A stretch of 64,000 nucleotides of DNA. Origin: Dongia rigui. GTDB lineage: Bacteria; Pseudomonadota; Alphaproteobacteria; Dongiales; Dongiaceae. Positions 62,861 to 64,000 of the stretch are shown here, piece after piece; within the stretch, counting starts at the first letter, position 1; every line of letters starts with the position of its first letter. The translations under genes and the position numbers were made by a program. Under the pieces are notes generated by a model. That model ran no database searches. It worked only from the letters and a program-made list of their open reading frames with translations, and was not told the origin of the DNA. The stretch is taken from assembly GCF_034044635.1 (NCBI RefSeq), contig NZ_JAXCLX010000001.1:434001-498000 (forward strand). The letters are read 5' to 3'.

Positions 62861-64000
62861 GCCCACCCCCACATCTGCCGGCGACTACACCGCGATCTTC
62901 GCGGCACGCCTCGACGCCCTGAAGACCGAAGGCCGGTACCGCGTTTTTGCCGATATCGAGCGGCTGGCCGGGCAGTTCCCGCGCGCACTCTATCGGCCGG
63001 CACCGGATGCGGCGCCGGTCGACGTGACCGTCTGGTGCAGCAACGACTATCTGGGTCAGGGCCAGGACGCATCCGTCATGGCAGCGATGCAGGACATCAT
63101 CGCCCGCACGGGCACCGGCGCCGGCGGCACACGCAATATATCGGGCAACAGCCATGAACTGGTTGAGCTGGAGCGTGACCTGGCGGCGTGGCACGAGAAA
63201 GAGGCCGCCCTCACCTTCACCTCGGGCTTCGTTGCCAACGAGGCGGCCCTCAGCGTGCTGGCCAAGCAATTGCCGGACTGCATCGTCTTCTCGGACGCCG
63301 CTAACCACGCCTCGATGATTGCCGGCATTCGCAACAGCCGTGCCGAATACCATGTCTTCCGCCACAACGATGTGGCGCATCTGCGTGAACTGCTGGCGGC
63401 AGCACCTGCCGACCGCCCGAAGCTGGTGGCGTTCGAAAGCGTCTATTCCATGGATGGCGACATCGCGCCCATCGCCGCCATCTGCGATGCCGCGGCCGAT
63501 TTCGGCGCGCTCACCTACCTTGATGAAGTGCATGCCGTGGGCCTTTACGGGCCGACCGGCGCCGGCATTGCCGAGCGCGAAGGACTGTCGCACCGGCTCG
63601 ACGTCATTCAAGGCACGCTCGGCAAGGCTTTCGGGCTGATGGGCGGCTACATCGCCGGGTCGAACCTGTTGGTTGATTTCGTGCGCAGCTTTGCCCCCGG
63701 CTTCATCTTCACCACGGCCTTGCCGCCCGTCATTGCGGCGGGTGCCCGCGCCAGCCTCAAAAGCCTCATTGCCGCCACGGAGTTGCGCCGCCGGCACCAG
63801 GCGAACGCGGCGCGCCTGAAGGAATTGATGGCCGAGGCCGGATTGCCGGTGCTGGCCAGCGAAAGCCATATCGTGCCGCTGATGGTCGGCAACGCCGAGG
63901 CCTGCCGCGAGGCCGCGAAGCGCCTGTTGGAGCGGCACAAGATATATGTCCAACCGATCAACTTTCCGACCGTGCCGCGCGGTACAGAGCGTTTGCGCTT
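62853..64000 (+). CDS. hemA: 5-Aminolevulinate synthase, partial (3' end beyond window)
   Basis: The first 382 codons of ALAS, which joins glycine and succinyl-CoA to make aminolevulinate, the first step of the alphaproteobacterial haem pathway. [52 protein letters not shown] and [12 protein letters not shown] are signatures, and the PLP lysine is K258 in GTLGKAFG. Start ATG 62853 overlaps the transaminase stop by 8 bases; GTG 62844 is an alternative. The gene is cut by the right edge. Confidence 0.95.
   Translation, partial: MPKPTPTSAGDYTAIFAARLDALKTEGRYRVFADIERLAGQFPRALYRPAPDAAPVDVTVWCSNDYLGQGQDASVMAAMQDIIARTGTGAGGTRNISGNSHELVELERDLAAWHEKEAALTFTSGFVANEAALSVLAKQLPDCIVFSDAANHASMIAGIRNSRAEYHVFRHNDVAHLRELLAAAPADRPKLVAFESVYSMDGDIAPIAAICDAAADFGALTYLDEVHAVGLYGPTGAGIAEREGLSHRLDVIQGTLGKAFGLMGGYIAGSNLLVDFVRSFAPGFIFTTALPPVIAAGARASLKSLIAATELRRRHQANAARLKELMAEAGLPVLASESHIVPLMVGNAEACREAAKRLLERHKIYVQPINFPTVPRGTERLR

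Overview
The window comes from a GC-rich, motile alphaproteobacterium, most likely of the order Rhodospirillales. This rests on a 5-aminolevulinate synthase (C4 haem pathway), MmcB, an rplU-rpmA-obgE-proB-proA-nadD-rsfS block, a gamma-glutamylputrescine-synthetase-like enzyme and a form II aerobic CO dehydrogenase cluster. The order is an inference from gene content; no 16S rRNA is present. Genes are packed tightly and no gap between genes exceeds 300 bases.

Layout. 0.1-8 kb: MmcB, the glycosyltransferase MtgA, a degenerate SprA-like protein, a CopZ-like copper chaperone with a CueR-type promoter, a GNAT protein with an internal gap, a YqjI-like metal-responsive PadR regulator with a DUF2218 protein, a TetR/DinB divergent pair, release factor 3 and an EamA transporter. 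8-16 kb: a Kef-type antiporter, then the rplU-to-rsfS block on the minus strand. 16-22 kb: an Ntn hydrolase, tRNA-Ser(CGA) and a five-gene overlapping operon (thermostable-hemolysin-family protein, AMP-dependent acyl ligase, haem-oxygenase-like diiron enzyme, SDR, TPR protein) that looks like a small biosynthetic system of unknown product. 22-32 kb: a CnrYXH-like ECF sigma module joined to fliS/fliD, then flagellin and a divergent flgD-flgE-x-flgN-flgK-flgL operon. 32-35 kb: a type III polyketide synthase cluster. 35-44 kb: DUF1330, MFS, Lrp, SDR, a CorA transporter behind an elaborate RNA leader, an aminotransferase/glutamine-synthetase-like pair, an O-methyltransferase and DUF192. 44-49 kb: coxG and coxSLM. 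49-64 kb: a chemoreceptor, a 5'-nucleotidase, an AsmA-like giant, GlnE, Bcp, DUF455, DapB, a polyamine-type transaminase behind an attenuator-like leader, and hemA running off the right edge.

Four copies of an ~80-bp composite palindrome lie at gene 3' ends, three of them between convergent genes, and a different GC-rich inverted repeat sits between proB and obgE. The best candidates for undescribed biology are the five-gene ligase/diiron-oxidase operon (17454-21744), the corA leader with proline/acidic upstream ORFs and a sequestered ribosome site (38185-38382), the leader in front of the transaminase (61337-61438), and the metal-sensing-type ECF module fused to the flagellar cap operon (21996-25657).
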